DNA from: Sphingosinicella terrae
GTDB lineage: Bacteria; Pseudomonadota; Alphaproteobacteria; Sphingomonadales; Sphingomonadaceae
Length of the DNA stretch: 64,000 nt
Assembly (NCBI RefSeq): GCF_003347635.1
Contig: NZ_QDFY01000008.1
Span: 1 to 64,000 of the forward strand
Direction: 5' to 3'
Every line of letters begins with the position of its first letter. Within the stretch, counting starts at the first letter, position 1. The notes under the pieces were generated by a model. It had not been told where the DNA came from. It did no database searches and worked only from the letters and a program-made list of their open reading frames with translations. A program made the position numbers and the translations under genes. Positions 53,013-61,713 of the stretch are shown piece after piece.

Positions 53013-55102
53013 CAGAACCTCACCAGCTCCTCGATCTTGGCCTGGATCTTCGCCACCGACGGCACCGCCCAGTCGAGCAGGACCGGAGCGTGCGGGCTGG
53101 GTATGTCGGGCATGGTCAGCCGAGAGACGGGGGCATCGAGATCGAGGAACGCCTCGTCGGCGACGACCGCGGCGATCTCGGCGCCGAAGCCGGCGGTGCG
53201 CAGATCCTCGTGGACGATGAGGCAGCGTCGAGTGCGGCGGACCGACTCAAGCACCGCCTCGCGATCCCAGGGCATCAGGGTGCGCAGGTCGATGAGATCG
53301 GCGGAGATTCCGGCCGCCTTCGCCGCCGCCTCGCAGCGCGGCACCATCGCGCCCCAGGCGACGAGGCTGATGTCGTCGCCTTCCGTCACCTTGCGCGCGC
53401 GGCCGAAGGGCAGGACATAATCGTCGCCCGGCCATGGCCGCCGCGCCCAGGCATCGTCGAGCATCGCCCGATGCTCGAGGAAGACGGTGGGGTCGTTGCC
53501 GCGCAGCGCGGAGCGAAGCAGGCCGACGGCGTCCTCGGCATTGGAGGGGACCGCCACCATCCAGCCCGGATTGTGGAGGAACTGCACCTCGTTGGTCTGG
53601 CTGTGCCAGGGATCGCCGCACCTGAGGAAGCCGACCGGCATGCGCAGCACCATCGGGGCGGCGAAGCGGTTGCGGGTGCGCCAGCGGATCGTGCCGCAAT
53701 CGTTGATCTGCTCCAGCGCCGGTTCGGCATATTTGCGGAACTGGATCTCGGGGACGGGCAGCAGCCCGGCGAGCGCCATGCCGACCGCGCGGCCGACAAT
53801 GCCTTCCTCGCTGAGGCTGGTATCGAACACCCGGTCGGAACCATGCCTTTCCTGGAGGCCCAGCGTGACGCCGTGGACGCCGCCCTTGGGGCCGATATCC
53901 TCGCCGAACAGCACCATCCGCTTGTTGAGCGCGAGCTCCTGGTCGAGCGTGCGGCGGATCGCCGAGCCCATGTTGAGGCGCTGGCCTTCGGGACGCGGAG
54001 TCTCGGTCGAGCGCGGGGCGCGATAGCCGCGGGTCCACTGGCCGCCGCGCTGCTGCATCTCGCCTTCGTAGAAGAGATGGGCGGTCACCGCCTCGGGATC
54101 GCTCGGCCCGCGCGCCTCCGCCTCGGCGCAGGCGGCCGCGACGGCGGCCTCGGCCTCGGCCGCGATCGACTCCCATTCGCCCTCGTCGAGCAGCGAACCG
54201 ACCAGATGGGATCTGAGCCGGGGCAGCGGATCGCGCGCCCACTCGGCCTCTACCACTTCGCTGGATTTGTACGCCTGTGTGTCCTGGGCGCTATGCCCCT
54301 GCAGGCGCGGCACCGTCAGGCGCAGCAGCGCGGGGCCGTGGCGGCCGCGGACATGGCCGAGCGCGCGATCGATCAGCCGCCCCGCCTCGGCCGGCTCGGT
54401 GCCGTCGCCGGAAAAGATCTCGAGGCCGGCGAAACCCGACAGATTGCGGCCGATGTCGCCGCCTGGAGTCTGCACGGTCGAGGGCACGGAGATGCCGAAG
54501 CCATTGTCCTCGATGTAGAAGAGCATCGGCAGCTCCAGCGTCGTCGCCATGGTGAGCGCCGACCAGAAGCCGTTGGTGGCGACCGAGGCGTCGCCGCCGA
54601 GCACGACCGCCACCGCCTTGTCATAGGCGCGGTCGCCGAGCACCTTGCGGTGATAGTCGATCGCCTGGGCCCAGCCGGCGGTCGGCGTGTACTGGGCACC
54701 GACGCCGCCGGCCATCGGCAAGGCCGGGCAGCCGCCCGGATTGGGATAGTTGAAGACGACGCCGATATCGCGTCCGTCGGAATAGCCACCCGCCCGGCCC
54801 ATGCCGGAGCCGAGCGCGTCGGCGAGCGGAACGCCCAGAGCGAGCAGCAAGGGCCGGGAACGGTAATAGCCGCCGGCGGCGTCATGGCGGTCGGTCAGCC
54901 GCGACCCCAGCAGGATCTGGGCCATGTCGTGGCCACGCGCACTGAATTGGTAGAGGACCTTGCGCTCGGGAACGAGACGCTCCTCCTCGAGCCGGTCGAG
55001 CGCGCGGCTGACATGGACCAGATAGGCGACCCGGCGCCAATCGAACGCCGGATCGGGTACATTCGAACGTAGATCGGACTCGCGAAACGGCGCGTCAGAC
55101 AT
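53012..55102 (-). CDS. single-chain 2-oxoacid dehydrogenase E1 (alpha-beta fusion)
   Basis: A 696-residue thiamine diphosphate enzyme in which the alpha subunit (about 1-350) and beta subunit (about 374-696) are fused. The ThDP-binding motif GGDASVATNGFW (169-180) with YIEDNGFG (196-203) lies in the alpha part. The beta part has VLFGEDIGPKGGVHGVTLGL and DTSLSEEGIVGRAVGMALAGLLPVPEIQF. It decarboxylates a 2-oxo acid and acylates the E2 lipoyl group. The gene overlaps the upstream aminotransferase by eight bases and E2 by one. Linkage with an aromatic-type aminotransferase suggests aryl- or branched-chain 2-oxo acids. Confidence 0.92.
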   Translation of the reverse strand: MSDAPFRESDLRSNVPDPAFDWRRVAYLVHVSRALDRLEEERLVPERKVLYQFSARGHDMAQILLGSRLTDRHDAAGGYYRSRPLLLALGVPLADALGSGMGRAGGYSDGRDIGVVFNYPNPGGCPALPMAGGVGAQYTPTAGWAQAIDYHRKVLGDRAYDKAVAVVLGGDASVATNGFWSALTMATTLELPMLFYIEDNGFGISVPSTVQTPGGDIGRNLSGFAGLEIFSGDGTEPAEAGRLIDRALGHVRGRHGPALLRLTVPRLQGHSAQDTQAYKSSEVVEAEWARDPLPRLRSHLVGSLLDEGEWESIAAEAEAAVAAACAEAEARGPSDPEAVTAHLFYEGEMQQRGGQWTRGYRAPRSTETPRPEGQRLNMGSAIRRTLDQELALNKRMVLFGEDIGPKGGVHGVTLGLQERHGSDRVFDTSLSEEGIVGRAVGMALAGLLPVPEIQFRKYAEPALEQINDCGTIRWRTRNRFAAPMVLRMPVGFLRCGDPWHSQTNEVQFLHNPGWMVAVPSNAEDAVGLLRSALRGNDPTVFLEHRAMLDDAWARRPWPGDDYVLPFGRARKVTEGDDISLVAWGAMVPRCEAAAKAAGISADLIDLRTLMPWDREAVLESVRRTRRCLIVHEDLRTAGFGAEIAAVVADEAFLDLDAPVSRLTMPDIPSPHAPVLLDWAVPSVAKIQAKIEELVRF

Positions 55103-56321
55103 CCGGCAGGTGCTCCGTTACCGCCGCCGCGAACCGCTCGACGCCATCGTCCGACAGGCCGACGACGTTGAACCGGCCGCTGCCGGCCATGTAGATGCCG
55201 TGGCTCTTGCGCAGCGCGAGCACGGCATCGGGCGACAACGGCAGCATCGAGAACATGCCGTTCTGGCGCCCGATATATTCGAGCCTGGGATCGAAGGCGG
55301 CGAGCCGCGCGCGGATGGTGCGGATGCGCCGACACATCTCGTCCAGCTCGACGCGCCAGTCGGCGCGAAGCTCGGGGTCGGACAGGACGATGCGCACGGC
55401 GGCGGCGCCGTGATCGGGCGGCATCGACCACATGGTGCGGGCGAGCGAGAGCAGATTGCCGAAGGCGAGCGCGGCGATGCGCGCATTCTGCCCCTTGACG
55501 AACAGGCTGCCGGTCCGCTCGCGATAGATTCCGAAATTCTTGTCGCAACTCTGCGCGACCAGCGCCTGCTCGGCCGCCTCCACCACCAGGCGGGTGCCGG
55601 CCGCGTCGGCCTCGAGCCCGTTGCCGAGCCCCTGATAGGCGAGATCGACGAACGGGATCAGGCCGCGCTCCGACACCAGGTCGGCGATCGCGCGCCACTG
55701 GTCGAGGTCGAGATCGGCGCCGGTCGGATTGTGACAGCTGCCGTGGAGCAGGACGAGATCGCCGGCGCGGGCGCCGCGGAGCGCCTCCATCATCGCGTCG
55801 AAGCGGATCTCGCGGCTGTCGCGGTCGTAATAGGGATGATCGACCATGTTGACGCCCGCCCGGCCGATCAGCGGCTGATGGTTGGGCCAGGTCGGTTGGC
55901 CGACGAAGATCCGGGCGTCCGGATCGGCTGCCGCGATCAGCTCGGCGCCGAGCCGAAGGGCGCCGCACCCGCCCGGGGTCTGAACGCCGACGATGCGGTC
56001 GTCCGCCGCCGTGGCATCGCCGAAGACGATCGGCTTGATCAGCTCGACGAAGTGAGCGTCGCCCTGGGAGCCGAGATAGGCCTTGGTCTTCTGGCTCTGG
56101 AGCAGGATATGCTCGGCCGCCTTGATGCAGCGCAGGATCGGGGTGTTGCCGGCGGCGTCGCGATAGACGCCGACGCCGACGTCGATCTTCTCGGGGCGCG
56201 GATCCGCGTCGCACAAGGCGATCAGCGCCAGCAAGGCATCCGCCGGCTGCTCCTCGAGCCGGTCCAGCAGCATCCGCCGCTCGGCGACCAGCACGTCCTG
56301 TTCCATTCCCGCTGTCTCCAT
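55095..56321 (-). CDS. class I aromatic/aspartate-type aminotransferase
   Basis: A 408-residue PLP enzyme of the TyrB/AspC group. It has VGVGVYRDAAGNTPIL, the N-terminal GGCGALRLGAELI helix, LLHGSCHNPTGADL (192-204), FVDLAYQGLGNG with PLP-binding Asp226 and the Schiff-base Lys261 in SCDKNFGIYRERTG. It interconverts aromatic amino acids or aspartate with their 2-oxo acids. The start at 56321 has GGGAG eight bases upstream. It overlaps E1 by eight bases, so transamination and oxidative decarboxylation genes are coupled. Divergent Lrp regulator gene upstream. Confidence 0.9.
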   Translation of the reverse strand: METAGMEQDVLVAERRMLLDRLEEQPADALLALIALCDADPRPEKIDVGVGVYRDAAGNTPILRCIKAAEHILLQSQKTKAYLGSQGDAHFVELIKPIVFGDATAADDRIVGVQTPGGCGALRLGAELIAAADPDARIFVGQPTWPNHQPLIGRAGVNMVDHPYYDRDSREIRFDAMMEALRGARAGDLVLLHGSCHNPTGADLDLDQWRAIADLVSERGLIPFVDLAYQGLGNGLEADAAGTRLVVEAAEQALVAQSCDKNFGIYRERTGSLFVKGQNARIAALAFGNLLSLARTMWSMPPDHGAAAVRIVLSDPELRADWRVELDEMCRRIRTIRARLAAFDPRLEYIGRQNGMFSMLPLSPDAVLALRKSHGIYMAGSGRFNVVGLSDDGVERFAAAVTEHLPDV

Positions 56322-56385
56322 CTCACTTGCTCCCTTACACCGGAATTTTGCGATAGTGCCGTCATTCATTGACTGGAAACGACCG

Positions 56386-56410
56386 TTGGTGAAATAGATA
56401 TTTCAACCAA
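56386..56410. promoter_or_regulatory. 25-bp AT-rich palindrome, candidate Lrp operator
   Basis: TTGGTGAAATA and ATTTCAACCAA flank a GAT centre with one unpaired base, in the 108-base gap between the divergent aminotransferase and Lrp genes. AT-rich dyads of this size fit Lrp/AsnC binding. It stands out from the surrounding GC-rich DNA and overlaps the expected promoter of both genes. Confidence 0.6.
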
Positions 56411-56429
56411 AGTCAGGCGCCCGAGAGCA

Positions 56430-56891
56430 ATGTTTCACCTCGACGAAATCGATCGGCGAATCGTCCGCGAGCTTCAGCGCGACGGCAGCCTCAGTCACGC
56501 TGCCCTGGCCGAGCGGGTCGGCGCTTCGCCGGCCTCCGTGTGGCGCCGTGTCCGCCAGCTCGAGAAAGCGGGCGTCCTGGGGGCGACGGTACGGCTGGCC
56601 AGCGCCGAGATGCTCGGCCGGAGCGTCAACGTCCTATGCCAGGTTCGCATGACGCGCCAGTCCATCGAGGCGCGGGCCGAGTTCGAGGAGTTCATCCGAT
56701 CGCGCGCCGAGATCGTCGAATGCTACGCCATGTCCGGTGAATGGGATTATCTGCTGCGCATCGCCGTCGAGGACGTCGCCGACTATGACCGCTTCATCAT
56801 GCGCGGCGTCCTCGCCCATCCCAGCGTCGCCAACGCCGCGAGCAATTTCGCACTGCGGCAAGTAAAGTATACGACGGAGATACCGGTCTAG
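56430..56891 (+). CDS. Lrp/AsnC-family regulator of the amino acid catabolic operon
   Basis: A 153-residue regulator. The N-terminal helix-turn-helix is LDEIDRRIVRELQRDGSLSHAALAERVGASPASVWRRVRQLEKAGVL. The C-terminal RAM ligand domain contains EFEEFIRSRAEIVECYAMSGEWDYLLRIAVEDVADYDRFI, where ECYAMSGEWDYLL forms the usual effector site. It is divergent from the aminotransferase-E1-E2 operon, the standard arrangement for an Lrp activator that senses the amino acid being degraded. The palindrome at 56386-56410 lies between. Confidence 0.93.
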   Translation: MFHLDEIDRRIVRELQRDGSLSHAALAERVGASPASVWRRVRQLEKAGVLGATVRLASAEMLGRSVNVLCQVRMTRQSIEARAEFEEFIRSRAEIVECYAMSGEWDYLLRIAVEDVADYDRFIMRGVLAHPSVANAASNFALRQVKYTTEIPV

Positions 56892-56981
56892 ACGGGCGCC
56901 CGCGGCGATCTCGGCGAGGCCGACGGAACCGCGCCCCCTTCCCGTCGATTGAACCGGGAGCGAATCGATCCGGAGCAGAGC

Positions 56982-57905
56982 ATGGCCGCACGCGCCTATT
57001 GGAAGGGACAGATCAGGCTGGCCCTGGTGTCCATCCCCGTCGAGATCTTCAGCGCCACCAAGAGCGGCGCGACGATCGCCTTCAACCAGATCCACGAGCC
57101 GTCGGGCAAACGGATCAAATATGAGAAGGTGGTGCCCGGCATCGGCCCGGTCGATCCGGACGAGATCGTCAAGGGCTACCAATATGAGAAAGGCTCCTAT
57201 GTCCTTCTCGAGGACGAGGAGCTGGAGGCGGTCAAGCTGGAAAGCAAGAAGACTCTCGAGCTCACCCAGTTCGTCGATCATGACGAGATCGACGTGCTCT
57301 ATTTCGAGAAGCCCTATTACGTCGTGCCCGCCGACGATCTCGCCGAGGAGGCCTATATCGTCCTCAGGGAAGCGCTGCGCGAGACGAAGAAGGTAGCGAT
57401 CGGCCAGCTCGCCATGCGCGGCCGCGAATATATCGTCAGCCTGAAGCCGTGCGGGCGCGGCATCGTGCTCGAGACGCTGCGCTATGCCGACGAGGTCAAC
57501 AAGGCGCAGAACTATTTTCGCGACATCGGCGACGACAAGCCGGACGAGGAGCTGCTCGACCTCGCCGAGGCGCTGATCGACCGCAAGACCGCCAAGTTCG
57601 ATCCGGGCAAGTTCCACGATCGCTATGTCGAGGCGCTCCAGGACCTGATCGAGCGCAAGCGCAAGGGCAAGACGATCCATGCCGAGGAAGAGGAGAAGCC
57701 GGCGCGCGGCATGAACGTCGTCGACCTGATGGCGGCGCTGAAGCGCTCGATCGACAAGCCTGGCGAAGGCGGTGGCGCGGCGCGCAAATCCGGCGGCGGC
57801 ACCAAGACCACGGCGAAGAAGGCACCGGCCAAGAAGGCGCCCGCCAAGAAGGCTCCGGCGAAGAAAAGCGCGGCGAAGGCCGAGCCGGCCCGCAAGCGGG
57901 CGTGA
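56982..57905 (+). CDS. Ku protein of bacterial non-homologous end joining
   Basis: A 307-residue Ku homologue that binds double-strand DNA ends and recruits LigD. It begins ARAYWKGQIRLALVSIPVEIFSATKS, the universal bacterial Ku start, and has GIGPVDPDEIVKGYQYEKGSYVLLEDEELEAV, LYFEKPYYVVPAD and KPCGRGIVLETLRYADEV. The C-terminal tail (about 265-307) is Lys/Ala-rich with repeated KKAPA units, a DNA-binding extension seen in many Ku proteins. The start at 56982 has GGAG six bases upstream. The LigD gene follows 155 bases downstream. Confidence 0.95.
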   Translation: MAARAYWKGQIRLALVSIPVEIFSATKSGATIAFNQIHEPSGKRIKYEKVVPGIGPVDPDEIVKGYQYEKGSYVLLEDEELEAVKLESKKTLELTQFVDHDEIDVLYFEKPYYVVPADDLAEEAYIVLREALRETKKVAIGQLAMRGREYIVSLKPCGRGIVLETLRYADEVNKAQNYFRDIGDDKPDEELLDLAEALIDRKTAKFDPGKFHDRYVEALQDLIERKRKGKTIHAEEEEKPARGMNVVDLMAALKRSIDKPGEGGGAARKSGGGTKTTAKKAPAKKAPAKKAPAKKSAAKAEPARKRA

Positions 57906-57937
57906 GGGGAAGCGGCCCTCACATTCTGGAGATAAGC

Positions 57938-58037
57938 CCTCCCCTTGATGGGGAGGGTTTGGGTGGGGTGGAGTCTCCGCCTGCGCGGAGATCGGCATTG
58001 GCTCCACCCCCACCAACCTCCCCCATCAAGGGGGAAG
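57938..58037. repeat. intergenic inverted repeat between Ku and LigD genes
   Basis: Arms at about 57938-57973 (CCTCCCCTTGATGGGGAGGG onward) and 58002-58037 are mostly complementary over 36 bases, with a few mismatches, around a 28-base centre that has its own CTCCGC/GCGGAG stem. This is another dispersed-repeat type found in sphingomonads. It fills most of the gap between the two NHEJ genes and ends 22 bases before the LigD start. Confidence 0.8.
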
Positions 58038-58059
58038 CTATATCGCTGCGGGGGTGGTG

Positions 58060-60600
58060 ATGGCGCGCGACCAGAATTCCCTCGAGATCTACAATCGCAA
58101 GCGCGATTTCTCGAAGACCGCCGAGCCGCCGGGCGGGTTCGACACCCTGCCCTGGGGCGATGGCAACGGCTTCATGATCCAGAAGCATGACGCCACCCGC
58201 CTCCATTACGATCTCAGGCTCGAGCTGGACGGCGTGCTGAAGAGCTGGGCGGTGCCCAACGGCCCGAGCCTCGATCCGGCCGACAAGCGGCTCGCGGTCC
58301 AGACCGAGGACCATCCCTTGAGCTATGCCACGTTCGAGGGGACGATCCCCAAGGCAGAATATGGCGGCGGCACGGTGATGCTGTGGGACCGTGGCCTGTG
58401 GGCCCCCGTTCCGGGCAAGGACCCCCGCAAGAGCCTGAAGCAGGGCCATCTCCACTTCTTCGTCGACGGCGAACGGATGAAGGGCGAGTGGATCCTGATC
58501 CGCCTGTCGAAGCGACCGGGCGAGAAGAAGGAGAACTGGATCCTGCGCAAGGTAGCGGACGCGCATGTCGGCAATCCGACCGGCCTCACCGACCGCTATC
58601 TCACCTCGATCCGGACCGGCCGGACGATGCTGGAGATCGCCGCCGGCAAGAAGGCGAAGGACCTGGCCTCCTTCCGCCGAAAGCCGAAATGGACGCTGGA
58701 TGTCCCCTCGTCGTCCGCGGGAAAGCGCGGATCCGACACCCCTCCTCAGCGCGCAGGGTCGAAGCGGTCCGCAAAGCGGGGCTCCGGCCGTATCCCGGCC
58801 TTTCGCGCGCCCCAGAAGGCGACCCTGGTGGATCACGTGCCCGACGGCACGGGCTGGATCCACGAGATGAAATATGACGGCTATCGCTGCCTGCTCGGCC
58901 TGGGCGGCGGCACGGCGCGCATCTACACCCGCAAGGGGCTCGACTGGACCGACAAGTTCCCGGAGATCGCCGAGGCGGCCGGCCGGCTGGATGCCGGATC
59001 GGCGCTGCTCGACGGCGAGATCGTCCGGCTCGACGACAAGGGCAATACCGGCTTCTCCGCCCTCCAGCAGGCGATCAGCGAGGGCGGTCGCGGCCTCACC
59101 TTGTTCCTGTTCGACGCGCTCGCGCTGGACGGCGAGGATCTGACCGCCCTCGGCACGGTCGAGCGCAAGGCACGGCTGTCGGCGCTGATCGGCGACGGGC
59201 TGCCGCCCTACATCCTCTATGCCGACCACATTGTCGGCCAGGGCGAGAAGCTGCTCGAGGCGATGTGCGAAGCGGGTCAGGAGGGGATCATCTCCAAGCG
59301 CGCCGACGCGCCCTATCGCGGCACGCGCTCGACGAGCTGGCTCAAGATCAAATGCACCAACCGGCAGGAATTCGTCATCGTCGGCTGGACGCCGAGCGAG
59401 GCGAAGGCGCGCGGCTTCCGCTCGCTGCTGCTGGCGGTGAACGAAGGCGGCACGCTGCGCTACGCCGGCAAGGTCGGCACCGGCTTCTCGATGAAGACCA
59501 TCCAGGACCTGCTCGAGGCGATGCGGCCGCTGGCGGCGCGCAAGACGCCGACCGACGTGCCGCGCGCCGATGCCCGCGGCGCCCATTGGGTGCGGCCGGA
59601 ACTGGTCGCGGAGATCGCCTTCGCCGAGTTCACCTCCGAAGGGATATTGCGCCACGCGAGCTTCATCGGCCTGCGCGACGACAAGCCGGCCGCCGAAGTG
59701 GTGGCGGAACGGCCCAAGCCGGCGCCGCCGCCGTCGGGGGACCGCGTCAAGATCAGCAATCCCGACCGGACCATCTTCCCCGAATCCGGGATCACCAAGG
59801 GCGAGCTCGCCGCCTATGTCCGCGCGGTGGCGCCGCTGATGCTGCCCTGGGCGGCGCATCGGCCGCTCACTTTGGTCCGCTGTCCCCAGGGCCGCGGCAA
59901 GAAATGCTTCTATCAGAAGCACGATGCCGGGACTTTCGGCGACCGCGTCCTCCACATCCCGATCGAGGAGAAGAAGGGCGAGGTCGAGGACTATCTCTAT
60001 GTCGAGGACCAGGACGGGCTGCTCGCCCTCATCCAGATGGGCACGATCGAGATCCACGGCTGGGGGTCGCGCACCGAGGATGTCGAGAAGCCGGACCGGA
60101 TCGTGTTCGATATCGACCCGGACGAGGGGCTCGGCTTCGACAAGGTGCGCAAGGCGGCGCGCGACCTCAAGCGCCATCTCGCCGACATCGGGCTGGCCAC
60201 CTTCCCGATGCTGACCGGCGGCAAGGGCGTCCATGTCATCGTGCCGCTGAAGCCCCGGGCGAAATGGCCGGAGGTCAAGGACTTCGCCCAGCGCTTCGCG
60301 ATCGCCCTGGCGACGGCGGAGCCGGACCGGTTCACCGCCAACCTGTCCAAGGCGAGCCGCAAGGGCCGGATGTTCATCGACTATCTGCGCAACCAGCGCG
60401 GATCGACGGCGATCCTGCCTTATTCCGCACGGGCGCGCCCCGGAGCGCCGGTCGCGGCGCCGGTCCATTGGGACGAGCTGGACTCGATGGAGAGCGGCGC
60501 CCGGTTCAGCGTGCGCGACGCCGAGCTGCTCGCCGAGCGGGCGGCCAGCCTGCCGCTGCGCGGCTGGGGCGAAGCCGACCAGATGCTGCCGGATCTGTAG
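58060..60600 (+). CDS. ligD: multifunctional DNA ligase LigD
   Basis: An 846-residue NHEJ enzyme with the usual three domains. Residues about 1-165 are the 3'-phosphoesterase (FMIQKHDATRLHYDLRLELDGVLKSWAVPNGPS, GTIPKAEYGGG). Residues about 240-530 are the ATP-dependent ligase with the adenylation Lys in EMKYDGYRCL and a KIKCTNRQEF motif. Residues about 560-846 are the primase-polymerase domain with LVRCPQGRGKKCFYQKH and metal Asp in VFDIDPDE. It processes and seals double-strand breaks held by Ku. GTG codons precede the ATG at 58060. Confidence 0.96.
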   Translation: MARDQNSLEIYNRKRDFSKTAEPPGGFDTLPWGDGNGFMIQKHDATRLHYDLRLELDGVLKSWAVPNGPSLDPADKRLAVQTEDHPLSYATFEGTIPKAEYGGGTVMLWDRGLWAPVPGKDPRKSLKQGHLHFFVDGERMKGEWILIRLSKRPGEKKENWILRKVADAHVGNPTGLTDRYLTSIRTGRTMLEIAAGKKAKDLASFRRKPKWTLDVPSSSAGKRGSDTPPQRAGSKRSAKRGSGRIPAFRAPQKATLVDHVPDGTGWIHEMKYDGYRCLLGLGGGTARIYTRKGLDWTDKFPEIAEAAGRLDAGSALLDGEIVRLDDKGNTGFSALQQAISEGGRGLTLFLFDALALDGEDLTALGTVERKARLSALIGDGLPPYILYADHIVGQGEKLLEAMCEAGQEGIISKRADAPYRGTRSTSWLKIKCTNRQEFVIVGWTPSEAKARGFRSLLLAVNEGGTLRYAGKVGTGFSMKTIQDLLEAMRPLAARKTPTDVPRADARGAHWVRPELVAEIAFAEFTSEGILRHASFIGLRDDKPAAEVVAERPKPAPPPSGDRVKISNPDRTIFPESGITKGELAAYVRAVAPLMLPWAAHRPLTLVRCPQGRGKKCFYQKHDAGTFGDRVLHIPIEEKKGEVEDYLYVEDQDGLLALIQMGTIEIHGWGSRTEDVEKPDRIVFDIDPDEGLGFDKVRKAARDLKRHLADIGLATFPMLTGGKGVHVIVPLKPRAKWPEVKDFAQRFAIALATAEPDRFTANLSKASRKGRMFIDYLRNQRGSTAILPYSARARPGAPVAAPVHWDELDSMESGARFSVRDAELLAERAASLPLRGWGEADQMLPDL

Positions 60601-60647
60601 CCGCCGCCTTCAAGCTACGCACCGTCCGGACCGGCCCGCAAAGACTC

Positions 60648-61511
60648 CTATTTCTGAGTCATCGCCCATTGCTGGGGTGCCATGCCATATTGCTTGCGAA
60701 AGGCGTGGCTGAGCGCGGTCTGGTCGGAATAGCCGGCCACCTCCGCCGCTTCCGCCACCGAGCCGGCGCCGCTCGCCAGGAATTCGGCGGCGCGGGCGAG
60801 CCGAAGCGCGCGATGATAGGCGATCGGCGCCTGCCCGAAGGCGAGCTTGAAGAAGCGGGCGAGGTGGAACTGGGAGAGATTGGCGACCGAGGCGAGCTCG
60901 GAAAGCGTGACGGCGCGGTCGGCGCGATCGTGCAGATAGGCCCGGGCGCGCTCGAGCCGGTGGTAGAGCTCGCGGCGGGTCGACGGCTTGGCGGCCTTGA
61001 GATTGTCGATCGCCGCGCGGCTCGCGCCGAGCGGCTCGGACAGTGCGTTGCCGACATGCTCGACGATGCCGGCGGCAAGCCGCCCGCCCAGCGCCGGGTT
61101 TCGGGCGATCTCGCGGCCGTAGCGGAACAGGGCGTCCCCCAGTGCACTGGTGCGGGTCGACAGCACCACCGACCGGCCGAGCAGGCCGTCCGCGCTCCAT
61201 TCGGGCGCGCCTCCGCCTTCGGCTCCGGCCGTCGGCGGCAGCATCAGGCACAGTCCGGTCGTCTCCGTGCGGTTGGTGCCGAGGCAGTCGGCGCCGGCAT
61301 CGAGATAGAGATACTGGCCGGGCTCGACACGATAGCTGCGCCCGTCGACCAGATAGACCTCCTCCCCTTCAAGGACGAGCTTCACCGACGGGGCCGGCGC
61401 GCCGAGCACCGACGTCCCCGGCTTCATTCGGGACAGGACCAGCTTGCCCTTGGGCATGCAGGCTCTCGGCGCCTGCAGATGCTGCTCCATCACGCTGAAT
61501 TCGGCGGCCAT
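60648..61511 (-). CDS. AraC-family transcriptional regulator
   Basis: A 287-residue regulator. The N-terminal half is a cupin-like ligand domain (LVLEGEEVYLVDGRSYRVEPGQYLYLDAG). The C-terminal AraC domain has VTLSELASVANLSQFHLARFFKLAFGQAPIAYH and EAAEVAGYSDQTALSHAFRKQYGMAPQQW. It converges on ligD and is divergent from the TonB-domain gene, 202 bases away. Target genes are not evident, and the ligand is unknown. Confidence 0.9.
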   Translation of the reverse strand: MAAEFSVMEQHLQAPRACMPKGKLVLSRMKPGTSVLGAPAPSVKLVLEGEEVYLVDGRSYRVEPGQYLYLDAGADCLGTNRTETTGLCLMLPPTAGAEGGGAPEWSADGLLGRSVVLSTRTSALGDALFRYGREIARNPALGGRLAAGIVEHVGNALSEPLGASRAAIDNLKAAKPSTRRELYHRLERARAYLHDRADRAVTLSELASVANLSQFHLARFFKLAFGQAPIAYHRALRLARAAEFLASGAGSVAEAAEVAGYSDQTALSHAFRKQYGMAPQQWAMTQK

Positions 61512-61575
61512 AGTGCCTTGTTCCCCTTTCCTTTTTTGCCACCTAGCCGAATCGAAGCTGAACGCGGGATTGACG

Positions 61576-61589
61576 GCTACGTTTGTAGC
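61576..61589. promoter_or_regulatory. candidate BlaI/MecI-type operator upstream of the TonB-domain gene
   Basis: GCTAC-GTTT-GTAGC is a 5-bp-arm dyad with a four-base centre, directly after a -35-like TTGACG (61570-61575). It fits the TAC-N4-GTA pattern of BlaI/MecI operators, and a BlaI-like gene lies in the same transcription unit. The match is short, so it is tentative. Confidence 0.45.
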
Positions 61590-61713
61590 AGGGAGCGGTC
61601 CCTAAAGTTCGCAAGATCGAACATATCATCGGCAAGTCCGGTCATGGGCAGCGTTGTTCGACGGGGCTAGCGTTGGTTTCGACAGGGGTAGCTTTGGGAT
61701 GGGGAGTCCTCCC

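Noticed and set aside
57919-60468. An 849-codon minus-strand frame opposite ligD
   Set aside because: Antisense shadow of LigD, whose three domains are certain on the plus strand.
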